This document shows, piece after piece, positions 54,701-64,000 of a stretch of DNA of 64,000 bases; position 1 is the stretch's first letter, and the number at the start of each line of letters is the position of its first letter. The notes under the pieces were generated by a model that saw only the letters and a list, made by a program, of their open reading frames with translations, searched no databases and was not told the DNA's origin. The stretch spans positions 1,612,001 through 1,676,000 of the forward strand of contig MSED01000009.1 of the NCBI GenBank assembly GCA_002099365.1. The letters are read 5' to 3'. Source of the DNA: Phialophora verrucosa (taxonomy: Eukaryota > Ascomycota > Eurotiomycetes > Chaetothyriales > Herpotrichiellaceae). The translations under genes were made by a program, and so were the position numbers.

Positions 54701-57588
54701 CTCTACTTTTCTCTACAATAAGAGAGGTCGTCGTTGTAAGGAACGAGAATTCTGCGAGGCTCTGACTAAAAACTAGCCTCTTGTTATGGACGGTGGAAAT
54801 CGGCCAATGGCCAATGGTCTGTGTCACCAACCCTCATGCACGACAATATTTGGCTTGGGACCATGTACTTGTACTACCACAGCTGACTATCTCGACAGCC
54901 ATTGGAAGCCCTGACGACCGTTGTTTACTCCATGCGGCCGGCAGGCACGACATCCATGATATTCTATCTGGTGAGACAAAAGTCTATTGCTGCTCCGTTC
55001 TGCAATCCAACCGCGGAGGCGATACAGGAAATGACACTGAACCACGCGGTGAACCAGGGACCGATGATGCGGGTGCATTACGATCGTCCCGTCATGGCCG
55101 CTACAAGAAAGGCGACGACAAACCACCTCCACCAAAGCCTCCGCCCAAACCTACGGGTCCACTACCTGGCATATCGTGACGGTGTGACCAGTAAATGGTT
55201 GCTGAGAGCTGCCGGCAGCTGCGCGACATGGGAGAGGCACCGAATCGCAATCACTTTGAAAACATTCTTGGGTGGATGACGTTGAGTATATCAATTATCC
55301 TTTGCGAAATGCGATGCAGCCTATGATGGGAAGAAGAGAAAACAGGCTCGGGGCTTAGACCCATGTGAGGTAGCAAAACATACGGTTTGATCAAGCAAGC
55401 ATCATTCTATACCGCAAGACTCGGGGCCATTTTGCCATTGCGACCATTGTCATGGATGCCCAACCAGCTCCGAGGGTGAGAAGTGGTTTGCTTTCCGTCT
55501 CACCCTGTTCTTCCCTCCATCACTACTGATGAACCAAACTCGGCGGAACCCGCCTTGAATTGGAGTGCCGCTGCAGGACCATGCAGCAGTTGAGAACATT
55601 TCTACGGGCAAGTTGACCAGAGGACAGGACGCATCGGCTTCTCTGGAGCGGATTCAACAAAATGGCGCTCGGAGGTCGTCCGTGTGCTGGCTACTATGTA
55701 CAGTGTCTGCCGCTCAGAGGACTGCGGGTAACAGAGCATGCACTCGCGAATCTTGATAGCGCCTGCAGAGGGGAGGTCCCAAGGGTGGAAAGCGAGAAGA
55801 GTAGCCCAGGATATTGTGGGCCTGGCGTAGAGGAATTCATGCGCCGTGAGGATGGTCACTGAAACAAACCTCCATGGCCGGACTCGTATACCCTTGCCAG
55901 ACGAATGGCGGAATCATGGGCAATAGACCGAGCAAGTGGAATGGCATTGGTCCTATGATGCTAAGCAGCAGTTAGGGTGCATGTATACATGGTCTGATCC
56001 CGACACTGTCGAGCCAGGGGGAGCAGAGGGCGCATCCTCTTATTGGAGAAGCGATGCGTGCCCAAAGAAAGGCGGGCAATCCTCGTGTGCTGGCGAGTTT
56101 ATCTCGCAGCTACTGTAGCTAGAAAGCCTCCAATTCAATGGTGCGGAAAGGTGCTCAACGGATAGGCTCTTGATGTAATTAAGACCTGAGGAGAGAGTGC
56201 TAAATGGCACTGTGTCCAGATATTTCGCCTAATTTCATTTTCTAACAGTCATCTCTCACCCACCTCGCTGTCACTTCGCTTTCCCCTCACCGTTACTTAT
56301 TTTGCGTACGCTCGAAGGACACTGATAGAGACTGGGCCAATCTAAGCATGCAGCGGGCCCCCTTCACCCCCTCATGCCCCGGTGGCGGCGGATAGGTGGA
56401 AGCTGAAGCCTGAAGCTGGGCGACAGGCCGTCAGGCATCAGGGTTGCCGCTATTGGCGGACCGCTGCGAAACTATCTGCAGCTCACAAGCAATCACAATC
56501 GTCCCCAACTCACACAGTGCGATGTATGTATGTACTGCGAGAGTGCGCTAGGCGTCGCCGTTGAGGTGTGACTTTCCCGGCCGGGCAAACCGCCAGGAAT
56601 TCCAAAGGCGTGGCTTAATCGCAAATCCTGCGGCAGGACGAGTCTTTCGCACCCGATCTTCGTAGAGGGGACGTGCATTGTCCGTTGTGCGTAGCCAGCC
56701 ACGGCGGGACACAGAGTATGACCAGTCACCCAGCCTCAGGACCCATGCATTTGCCATGTCAGTTTCTTCCTGCTCTTTGCCCTTTTCGCCTGTGATTTGG
56801 CTCCACTCGCACCACTGGATGAAAGGCTGAGCGCTCGATCTTGCACGAGCTGGCGCCCCGTTCACGTCTGTCTGCCTAAACTGCTCCGTTGGCACTGGTC
56901 CTGGCTAGTTACACAACATTTCGTGCTTCGCTCAGATTGTGCCCGGGTAGGTCAGTCGATCCCCGTCTGGCAAGCGACACCCCTCCAACGACCGCCGCAG
57001 CCTGCAACATGGCTCACTGGTCTCGCCTGTTCTCAATCCTGTCTGCCTCACGCTCCTCAATGTTTCTTCCTTAGGTAACTGCCGCACTCAGCCCCTGGTC
57101 AACTACACTGCATCTTGGACAGGTCGTTATTGTCTCCCCTGTCTGCGGGACCGAGAAAAGAGAAAGACAGAGAAAGGGCAAGAAGAGCCATCGAAGAGGC
57201 TCTTGTTTCCGGATGCTGCAACCACCCATCGCCCACGTAAACGTGAACAGGGCGCGGTCTCTGCTAACCCTATCTGTTCCGTCGCCCTCATCGACCACAG
57301 GCCCAATCACACTGCCACCGCTTCGTAACACAGACATGACACGTTCATTCGACCAGCCGGCCTTTTCTAACGAATAGCAGGCCATGGCACTTTATCTGCG
57401 AAAAGAGACGACCACCTGACTCCGCAACTTCCCAAATTGCCTCTTTGGCTGTTACAAACCCTTCTCCCCATTTCGGTGCCGGAGGCATTCGGCGGCGCGC
57501 TCACTGGATGCTCCTTGCCAGGATCGACCACATACAAAACCTTTGTCTGATTCCCGGCTTCAAAGCACAGCTAACGTCGTCTGACCTG
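51724..57588. other. 5.9-kb gene-poor spacer
   Basis: I found no supported gene. The longest frame (53375-54349, -) starts at GTG and has random composition. A 132-codon plus-strand frame to 55179 ends with a Lys/Pro-rich tail (KPPPPKPPPKPTG) and is the least unlikely candidate, but it has no partner exon or domain. The last kilobase is pyrimidine-rich and should hold the promoter and leader of the Clr5-domain gene. No tRNA or transposon was recognised. Confidence 0.45.
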
Positions 57589-60000
57589 ATGGCGACTGAT
57601 CGTTCCCCGCAGCCTCCCAAGGAGGCGTGGGAGCGTCGGAAGCACGTCATCCGGCGATGGTACTTGACAGAGAATCGAACGTGTGAAGACATCCAGAGGG
57701 CGCTCGAGTCGGATGGTTTCAAAGTGAGCGAGCGACAGATCAAGAACAGGCTCAGCGAGTGGAAACTCGAGCGCAAGAAGACCCCCTTTCAGCAGTATCT
57801 GGCCATGTTGGTCGTAGCCGACCACTACAAGTCTCGCGGCCTTGAGATTGATTTTGAAGTTCCCAAAAGGGAGGAGCGAGTGACCTACTCCACCCAGAAG
57901 GTCAGAAAAGAATGCGAGAGGGTCAAGAAAAGATACGCAACCCGCGGTCAGCCCCTGTTGTTGCCTTCCCTTCCGACCGCTCAGTGTATTCTTGGACAGA
58001 GCAAAATCTCCTGGTCTGAGAAGCATTTGATGGTGCGTCCGAGTGTCTTTGGACAGGGCCTTTCCTACGCTGGAGACCTGTCATCCTCGAACGCACAAAC
58101 CCAAGTATCACCTCCCCAAAATTTCGCTTTGGTGGCGCCGGCGAACGAGCTTGTGCCTGTGCAGGATTGCAGACCTCCGAGTCGCCCTAGCGTTCAAGAG
58201 CAGGAGCAGGAGCAGGAGCAGGAGCAGAAGAATCACTCCTACCCCGTAATGCCAGCGTCGCCGCAATGTCAATGCTCAAAACGGCGACTCCATCTGAAGT
58301 CTCCATCAAGCGAAAACAGTGCAACAATACGGGTGTCAGAGAGCACGGCTACGCCAGAGAGCATAACTACACCCGAGACAGTGCATACGCCTAACAGCGC
58401 GTCTTCTGGGGAGATTAATCGATCGCCAGGAAGCCGCGTCACGCTACCAGTCGTGCCAATATTCCAATTCGACTCCTTCCCTATGGCTGGAGACTTCAGT
58501 CCAGACTTCACTCACATGAGGTCAAGCCAATGGCCAAATTCGGCGCCTTTCCTGCGTGCGCCGGTCTTTCGACCTCTCCCGACCACAGAAGAGCAAAGTC
58601 CTGTAACGACCCCGGCGGATACCGAAGGAGAGTGGACGGTGACGTCGACAGCTGTTGTCAAATGGTCTTTGTCAGAATACACTCCATGCCATGTATGCTC
58701 ACCACCACACTCTCATCGGGACTTCGATTTCAATGAATCAATCGACTCTCTGGAGAACAGATCTGCTCTGGTCAGGACCAGTTACCTTGAGATGATGGCC
58801 TTTTCAGGTAGTGCAAGATTTGATGAGCATCTGAGTGCCGGGCTGCATAAGCTCACTGCCAGCCAGTGGGCCGCGCCTTACTATATGCAATGTTTTTCCA
58901 AGGACGTGCGGAAGGAAGCCCTTGTCAGCAGTAAAGCACTCTCAATGAATGCTCTACAGTACGCTCTGGAGCGCAATAATGAGTTCATCCTTCCGGCGCT
59001 TAGCTGGGTGATACTGGTATTGGGACAAACTCAACGCAAGCGGCTGTTGGCCGATTTTCTCCGTGAGAGCTGCGACCTCATTGATAAGCAGCCACGGATA
59101 CAAAAGAGCTTCACGTACGCCGCACCCTTCCGATATGCCTGGGCTTGGGCCCGGAACGATGAGGAAGAGATGGACCGCATCGGCGACGACCTGGAGCGCT
59201 CCCACGTGCAGATCGGGCACATCTGGAGCAGGGAGCATCCGAACTACTTTGTCAGCGGATATCTCTTTGCATGGCATCTGATTCGAAAGGGGGACTATGC
59301 CAAAGCGATCCAGATGCTAACCGATAGTCTGCCGGTATGCCAAAGACGGATGGGGCGGCACGATCTGCTGACTGTCAGCTGCCTGGCGGTCGTTTCTCGA
59401 GCTCATTCCGAGGTAGGGAATCTAACAATGGCGGCCGAGTACTGCCACGAAGCGATCACGGCCTCGGAGTTGCTTGTCCGCGCCCAAGATCGCATCAGAC
59501 TCCACCGCCCTATTTTGCAGAGGTTTCGCTTGGAACTGCTTGAGCGACATGCCTCCCTGACGCTCCACCTGCGCGACCACCTCAAGGCGGAGAGAGAGAT
59601 GTGGCGACTCTTATACCTCCGCGGTAAGGTCGAAGGGCCACTCAGCGCCGGCACCTGGCGCGCGGCGGAAAAGTTGGAACCAATACTCAAGGGAAGGGGA
59701 CAGGGGGCTGCGTGGGAGGAACTCATGGCTTTCATCCGTGGCGGATATCGATGGGAGCAACTCAACGCCTGGTACGAAGAGGATAAAGAGAGACGTGAGC
59801 CTCCTCCGCCGCCACCCATCGCTCCACCTTGCTGGTGGCCGTTCCGCATGAAAAACGGGAAAGTCGGATGTCCCGTGTGCCCCGACGCGGAGGAATTCTA
59901 CAAGCTCCCGATTCGCCGCGTCCCAAACACCGATCAAATGGATGCAGGCACAGTGGCTGCAGATACGGGCTCTGATGTGATGATGGACACAGAGCCCTGA
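57589..60000 (+). CDS. Clr5-domain protein with C-terminal helical repeats
   Basis: An intronless frame of 803 residues from the ATG at 57589 (MATDRSPQPP). An in-frame ATG at 57508 would add 27 residues; I chose the later one because it directly precedes the domain. The Clr5 domain is at residues 10-65: WERRKHVIRRWYL, then ENRTCEDIQRALESDGF and SERQIKNRLSEWKL. It is a short DNA-binding-like module named after fission yeast Clr5, a silencing factor. A basic stretch, a disordered region with a Glu-Gln repeat and many TPE/TTP motifs follow. The C-terminal half (about 390-760) is alpha-helical with TPR-like units (YAKAIQMLTDSLPVCQRRMG, then LTMAAEYCHEAI). Such proteins are abundant in Pezizomycotina and usually uncharacterised. 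A nuclear regulatory role is likely but not shown. Confidence 0.85.
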   Translation: MATDRSPQPPKEAWERRKHVIRRWYLTENRTCEDIQRALESDGFKVSERQIKNRLSEWKLERKKTPFQQYLAMLVVADHYKSRGLEIDFEVPKREERVTYSTQKVRKECERVKKRYATRGQPLLLPSLPTAQCILGQSKISWSEKHLMVRPSVFGQGLSYAGDLSSSNAQTQVSPPQNFALVAPANELVPVQDCRPPSRPSVQEQEQEQEQEQKNHSYPVMPASPQCQCSKRRLHLKSPSSENSATIRVSESTATPESITTPETVHTPNSASSGEINRSPGSRVTLPVVPIFQFDSFPMAGDFSPDFTHMRSSQWPNSAPFLRAPVFRPLPTTEEQSPVTTPADTEGEWTVTSTAVVKWSLSEYTPCHVCSPPHSHRDFDFNESIDSLENRSALVRTSYLEMMAFSGSARFDEHLSAGLHKLTASQWAAPYYMQCFSKDVRKEALVSSKALSMNALQYALERNNEFILPALSWVILVLGQTQRKRLLADFLRESCDLIDKQPRIQKSFTYAAPFRYAWAWARNDEEEMDRIGDDLERSHVQIGHIWSREHPNYFVSGYLFAWHLIRKGDYAKAIQMLTDSLPVCQRRMGRHDLLTVSCLAVVSRAHSEVGNLTMAAEYCHEAITASELLVRAQDRIRLHRPILQRFRLELLERHASLTLHLRDHLKAEREMWRLLYLRGKVEGPLSAGTWRAAEKLEPILKGRGQGAAWEELMAFIRGGYRWEQLNAWYEEDKERREPPPPPPIAPPCWWPFRMKNGKVGCPVCPDAEEFYKLPIRRVPNTDQMDAGTVAADTGSDVMMDTEP
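58198..58227 (+). repeat. (GAGCAG)5 coding microsatellite
   Basis: Five perfect GAGCAG units inside the Clr5-domain gene encode an alternating Glu-Gln run. Length changes here would keep frame. Confidence 0.9.
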
Positions 60001-60012
60001 ATGTTTCAAAAG

Positions 60013-60040
60013 GTCAAAGGTCAAAAGTCAAATGTCAAAA
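60013..60040 (+). repeat. GTCAAAN x4, 7-bp period, just after the Clr5 gene stop
   Basis: GTCAAA occurs at 60013, 60020, 60027 and 60034 with exact 7-bp spacing, and a degenerate GTGCAAA follows. It starts 13 bases after the stop codon, so it lies in the 3' UTR. Confidence 0.85.
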
Positions 60041-60280
60041 GTGCAAAGTTCAATCTTCCCCTTTTCGCATCCTTAATAGTGAGTGTGACTATCCAACGAG
60101 ACGCGGCGAATGACGAGACCGTCGTGAAAGCTACCAAGCCTCTCAGGTCGTGAGCTTTGACCGAGTTACAAGCTGCGAAGTTCGAGCTTCCCTCGCACGC
60201 TCCAGCTCCAACAGGGAGGCAGCCATCACCGCACGCGGTGGAAGACCAGACACAAGCGGTACCGGGACTTCACGAGACGG

Positions 60281-60306
60281 CTCTCTCTCTCTCTCACACA
60301 CACACA
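60281..60306. repeat. (CT)7(CA)6 compound microsatellite
   Basis: Seven CT units run directly into six CA units in non-coding DNA. Confidence 0.9.
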
Positions 60307-60700
60307 GAGTATTTCGGGATGCTCCCTCCCTCCGTGCTCTCACACCATGGTAACTACAGCATTGTCCACATTACAGTAGATGAGACTTGCGAAGCTTCAG
60401 GCAGGCAAGCAATTCTACACATCCAAGATAGGAACTCCCTCGTCTGCAAGCCGCATTTTCACATGGCTTGCATGTGATTTACTTGTGCGTAGTTTGATCT
60501 GGCCTGTTCAATTGACTTACATCGACCCTACGTTTTTCCCCCCCACGATAACAATCACGTAGCTTACATTTTCCAACAAAAAACTTTCTCATTGCATACG
60601 CTGAGTCGCTGAGGCCGCGTTGAGATATACGTCAAAAGCAGATCTATTCTATTGTAGGTGATGCTTGCTGCTCTCGCTTCTCCTTATTGCTGGAAAGGCT

Positions 60701-62208
60701 CTATCTGTCCCTGCGCCTCGTCCGCCATCTCCCCAGCATTCTCGGTGGTCCTCCGATAAAGATGAATGATAAGATGGCGGTCAAGCCAGAGACGGACGCC
60801 ACCACAATGTTCATGTTGGCGTAGCCAATGCTGTCCCTCAACGAGCCACTCAGAATTGGTCCGATTGTCAACCCCGCAGAGAATACCAATGAGTTAAAGC
60901 CGTAGAGCTGAGCATATGGCCCGGTCTCGCCGAACACGCCAGGGTTCGCCTTATCGTACTTTTGGACCACGTCGGAGGCTTCGACGATGGACGGAGATCC
61001 AATAATGGCGAGGCCGACACCGTTGAGGGCAAGAAGAGCACAATAGAGAATGATATTCGTTTTGCGGATCGGCGTGATCTGTGCGGAAGGAAGTCGGAGG
61101 AGGATCAACGTTGGAACGAGGTAAGCAAAACCTATGACGGCAGCAGGCTTGGTGCCGTACCTGTCAACGGCCCATCCTGCGACTGGACCAAGCAGGAGGA
61201 AAGGGACGTCGAGTGCGATAAAAAGAAGGCCTGTCTTCAGGGAGTCGAAGTCGAAAAGTGCTTGGGCTTCGGTGGGAAGGGTGGCGTCGAACGTCGCAAG
61301 TAAGGCAGCCTGTACGAAGGCTAGGAGGAAAGCGACTAGAAGTCGAGGGTCTGATAGACAGTAGAGGATGGGCAGGGTTCGGACTAGTCTGTTTTGGCCT
61401 TCGGGGATGCGGTAGTTTTCCTCCTCCTTGTTTGGCAACAGTGGTTCCTCTTCGCTGACACCATCCCTGCTATCCGACTCTTCCTCTCGACTGCCATGCT
61501 CCCGTGAGTTCTTTGCCGCGGCCAGGGACTTATCGTAGCGGACGGCGACTTTCTTCTCGATGACGAGTATTCTCATGATGAAGTCGAGGCCGAGTAATGC
61601 AGCGCCCAGTCCAAAGACCCCTCCATAGCCGGTTTTGCGGTACAGCACTCCGCCGAGGACCGGCGCCATGAGCTCGCCAACCGATATGATTGAGAAGATC
61701 TAACGTCCATGTCAGTCGAAGATAGACACAGAGCCGGACAACCACCGCTTACCGATCCAATCACTTTCCCAAGGTTCTCTGGACCAACTGTATCCAAGAT
61801 CATAGCCAAACCCACAGTCCAAACCACAGCGGCGCTGGTGCCTTGCAGCACCCGGGCAACGATGAGTGTAGGAATGTTCTGGCCGAGTGACAATAGCAAT
61901 GTGGCAGCAAGTAAGGCGGCCAGGCCACAGAGGAAGGGCAGGCGGCGGGAATTGGTTCGATCGGCAATGATACCCACAGGAATGGAGCAGACGACACTAG
62001 CGCCAGCATAAGCAGCAAGAAGCCCAGATACGTAAGACTGGATTTTGTTTTCGGGAAGGCCAATTCGTTCTTGGAGCATGAATGGTAGGACGGGAACGAC
62101 GAGTCCGTAGAGAAAGAGATCGGTGAATAAACCGACAGCGACTGTGGCTATGATGAAAAGAGTGTTTGCACGCCAGCGCAGCCCTATTGGATGCTTGTTA
62201 GATGACAT
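60701..62208 (-). CDS. MFS transporter, DHA1/vesicular-amine-transporter-like
   Basis: Two exons, 62208-61753 and 61699-60701, are joined by a 53-nt intron (GTAAGC...TTAG) in phase 0, giving 484 residues. Twelve hydrophobic segments are visible in two halves of six, with an acidic central loop (REHGSREEESDSRDG, then SEEEPLLPNKEEE). The first half has FTDLFLYGLVVPVLPFML at TM1, GIIADRTNSRRLPF between TM2 and TM3, ARVLQGTSAAVVWTVGLAMI at TM4 and APVLGGVLYRKTGY at motif C after TM5. This order matches the proton-antiport DHA1 branch that includes vesicular amine transporters and fungal drug exporters. The substrate is unknown. The divergent side (62209-62567) is short. It is not part of any visible toxin or metabolite cluster. 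Confidence 0.86.
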
Positions 62209-62567
62209 GCTGCCGAACGTCTGAGGTAGCGAATGCTTGTGAGTATGCGTTGCCGGCTACACCTCAGCTTCAGGAACATAATTTAAAGTGCAGATGAAGC
62301 ACGCGGTTGTCAGTTCGTCCTTGCCAAAGCTGGTAAAATTCAATCGAGGCGGGAACAGATGACCTCATCACTGCTCACACAGAATGTGACGGGACAACAT
62401 CGGCTAAGATGCTCCGAGCCTTGACAAGGCTTGATTAGCTCTGCCCTGCTCTGCTAACGAGGCCGCGAGACCCCAACTTGGGCGCAGTGGACGTATTCTA
62501 TTCTCACCGATATAATGGCGAATAAGCAGGAGAACGTTGCACAGAGGCTGTAAACCAACCCGGGCGC
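62209..62567. other. Spacer between the FOL1 3' end and the MFS gene start
   Basis: About 360 non-coding bases. Both flanking genes are on the minus strand, so this is the MFS promoter plus the FOL1 3' UTR. No site was recognised. Confidence 0.4.
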
Positions 62568-64000
62568 TCACGGCCGACGGTAAATCGCATCCGCCATTTT
62601 GGTGACTTGCATCATTTCACTGACGTCGTGGATTCGAACGATATCGGCTCCGCCTTCGATGCTTGCTGTAACTGCGGCAGCAGTCCCGTAGGTTCGCTGA
62701 GAAGCTTCAGCAACCCCAGTGATGTTGCCGACGAAGCCTTTGCGACTCGGTCCCATCAGCCATGGATAAGTTCGCAGGGGAGACGAGTAATCCGTGCTTT
62801 CTCGCAACTGCCGCAGACTCCGTAAAAGCTCGAGATTTTGCTCCTGGTTTTTGGCAAAGCCTAATCCAGGGTCGAGGATGATGCGCCAAGGAGGAATGCC
62901 AGCTTCTAAAGCGGCTTCAAGCCGTCCCAGAAGTTCTCTTGCGACTCCATGGACAACGCCATCCGGATAATCAGTCAGCTGTGTCATTGTGTGGGGATCG
63001 CCTCTCATATGCATGAGAACAACGGTCTTTCCCAGCTCGGCCACAGTTGACAGCATTCGACCATCCAATAACCCGGCGGAGACGTCGTTGATGATGTCTG
63101 CTCCGGCAAGAATGGTTTCTCGAGCCACATCTGAGTGGAAAGTGTCTATACTAATGGCAACTTTCTCAGCTTCGGGCATATCCCGAATAGCACGAACGAC
63201 CGGGAGAATGCGTGCCATCTCTTCCTCTGGACCAAGATAATCCGCTCTTGGCCGAGTGCTTTGTCCGCCGATATCAATGATTGTGGCACCCGCAGCGATG
63301 AAATTTGCCACCGAGGCTTTGATCGTCTCCAAGCCTGTATGGACACCTCCATCCGAGAACGAATCGGGCGTCAAGTTCAGAATAGCCATTACATGAGTCT
63401 TGCGGGTGCCGTCCTGAACTCGGATGAGTGGCATATTCTGGCGCAGGACAGTGACAGGCGATATGGTGGTGTCCTTCTCCGCCAGACTTTGCAGGAATTG
63501 GCTTATTGTCCGATTCGAACCATTTGGAGAGAAGTCTGGTGGTAGATGCTGGTTGGGCAAAATCCTGGAAACGTCAGCTCAGCGACAGGTAAACCCCCTT
63601 TGACTTACTCCGCAAGAGGTCTAAGCACGAACTCCCGTTCCAGCATGCTAATATGTGGTACGTGAAGACGGGGGTGCTTGATGTGATCCTGGTTATACAG
63701 GACGATATCCAAATCAATCGTCCTTGGGCCTTTATCAATGATGCGTTTCCGGCCCAGCTCATTCTCAATAGTCTGCAGCACATCCAGTAGTGGCAGAGGT
63801 TCAAGATTTGTCTCGACCAGACAAACACCGTTCAAGAAGGGGTCCTGATCATCGTAGTACATAGGCTTTGTCTCGTATAGGGCGCTGAGCTGAATGACGT
63901 GGAGATTTTGCTCTCCCATTTTAGACAAGGCAGCCTCAATATTGGCGACTCGGTCGCCCAAATTACTACCAAATGCAATAACGGCTCTGTTCAGCCCATC
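62568..64000 (-). CDS. FOL1: Folate synthesis enzyme FOL1 (HPPK-DHPS part), 5' end cut by the window edge
   Basis: Two exons are visible: 64000-63609 (entering from beyond the window) and 63564-62568, joined in phase by a 44-nt intron (GTAAGT...TCCAG). Exon 1 carries the HPPK domain from its start (AVIAFGSNLGDRVANIE, then ALYETKPMYYDDQDPFLNGV and DKGPRTIDLDIVLYN), with the Asp pair that binds Mg2+. Exon 2 holds the DHPS domain: ILNLTPDSFSDGG, GATIIDIGGQSTRPRA, DPGLGFAKNQEQN and GPSRKGFVGNI. HPPK pyrophosphorylates hydroxymethyl-dihydropterin and DHPS condenses it with p-aminobenzoate, the sulfonamide target. In ascomycetes a dihydroneopterin aldolase domain precedes these; it should lie beyond 64000. 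Both visible domains look intact. Confidence 0.95.

Larger units (their letters stand above)
60001..60700. other. Intergenic between convergent Clr5 and MFS genes
   Basis: Non-coding. It holds the GTCAAAN repeat and a CT/CA microsatellite, listed separately, and both 3' UTRs. Confidence 0.45.

Noticed and set aside
54814..55179. Plus-strand frame ending with a Lys/Pro-rich tail
   Set aside because: The tail looks protein-like, but the rest does not, and no splice partner or domain is visible. It is worth only a transcript check.
63950..64000. Apparent start of HPPK near the right edge
   Set aside because: The open frame continues to the edge through a normal HPPK N-terminus (AFGSNLGDR); fungal FOL1 has a preceding aldolase domain, so the gene is incomplete and not started here.

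Overview
The window is 64 kb of nuclear DNA from a filamentous ascomycete (Pezizomycotina). The evidence is short introns (about 43-80 nt) with GTAAGT-like donors and CTRAC-like branch sites, separately transcribed genes with kilobase spacers, and families such as Zn(II)2Cys6, Clr5 and fungal-type BTA1 proteins. I could not fix the class: Eurotiomycete or a relative is a guess. Base composition looks even and nothing resembles a large RIP-degraded transposon.

Layout. 1-5.5 kb: a GFA-domain protein cut by the left edge (-), a 22-residue metallothionein split by two introns (+), an ADP-ribosylglycohydrolase (+) and, convergent with it, a seven-exon CorA-like membrane protein (-). 6.3-13.1 kb: a 954-aa HET-like membrane protein (+) and a Trf4/Cid14-type poly(A) polymerase (-). 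17.6-20.1 kb: a Zn(II)2Cys6 regulator (-). 24.1-28.6 kb: a RING-H2 ubiquitin ligase (-) divergent from an Rrn11-like RNA polymerase I factor (+). 29.2-35.8 kb: betaine-lipid synthase BTA1 (+), a small low-complexity protein (-) and a CPD photolyase (-). 41.2-51.7 kb: a C2H2 regulator (+), an alpha-glucoside-type sugar permease (-) and ORC4 (+). 57.6-64 kb: a Clr5-domain protein (+), a DHA1-like MFS transporter (-) and folate enzyme FOL1 (-), cut by the right edge.

Most genes are ordinary chromosomal housekeeping or regulatory genes and do not form a biosynthetic cluster. A stress and metal/phosphate theme (metallothionein, GFA protein, photolyase, BTA1 with an upstream CACGTG) is suggestive only. 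Long spacers (13.1-17.6, 20.1-24.1, 36-40.8 and 51.7-57.6 kb) hold no gene I can support. They carry microsatellites, a 53-bp tandem duplication and small inverted repeats.

The more interesting points are the minimal metallothionein whose 69-nt coding sequence is cut into exons of 4, 30 and 35 nt; the photolyase leader, where a spliced uORF overlaps the first (mitochondrial-type) AUG and ends just before a second (nuclear-type) AUG; and the E-box upstream of BTA1. Exon joins were worked out by hand from splice signals and reading-frame phase; none is confirmed by transcripts.
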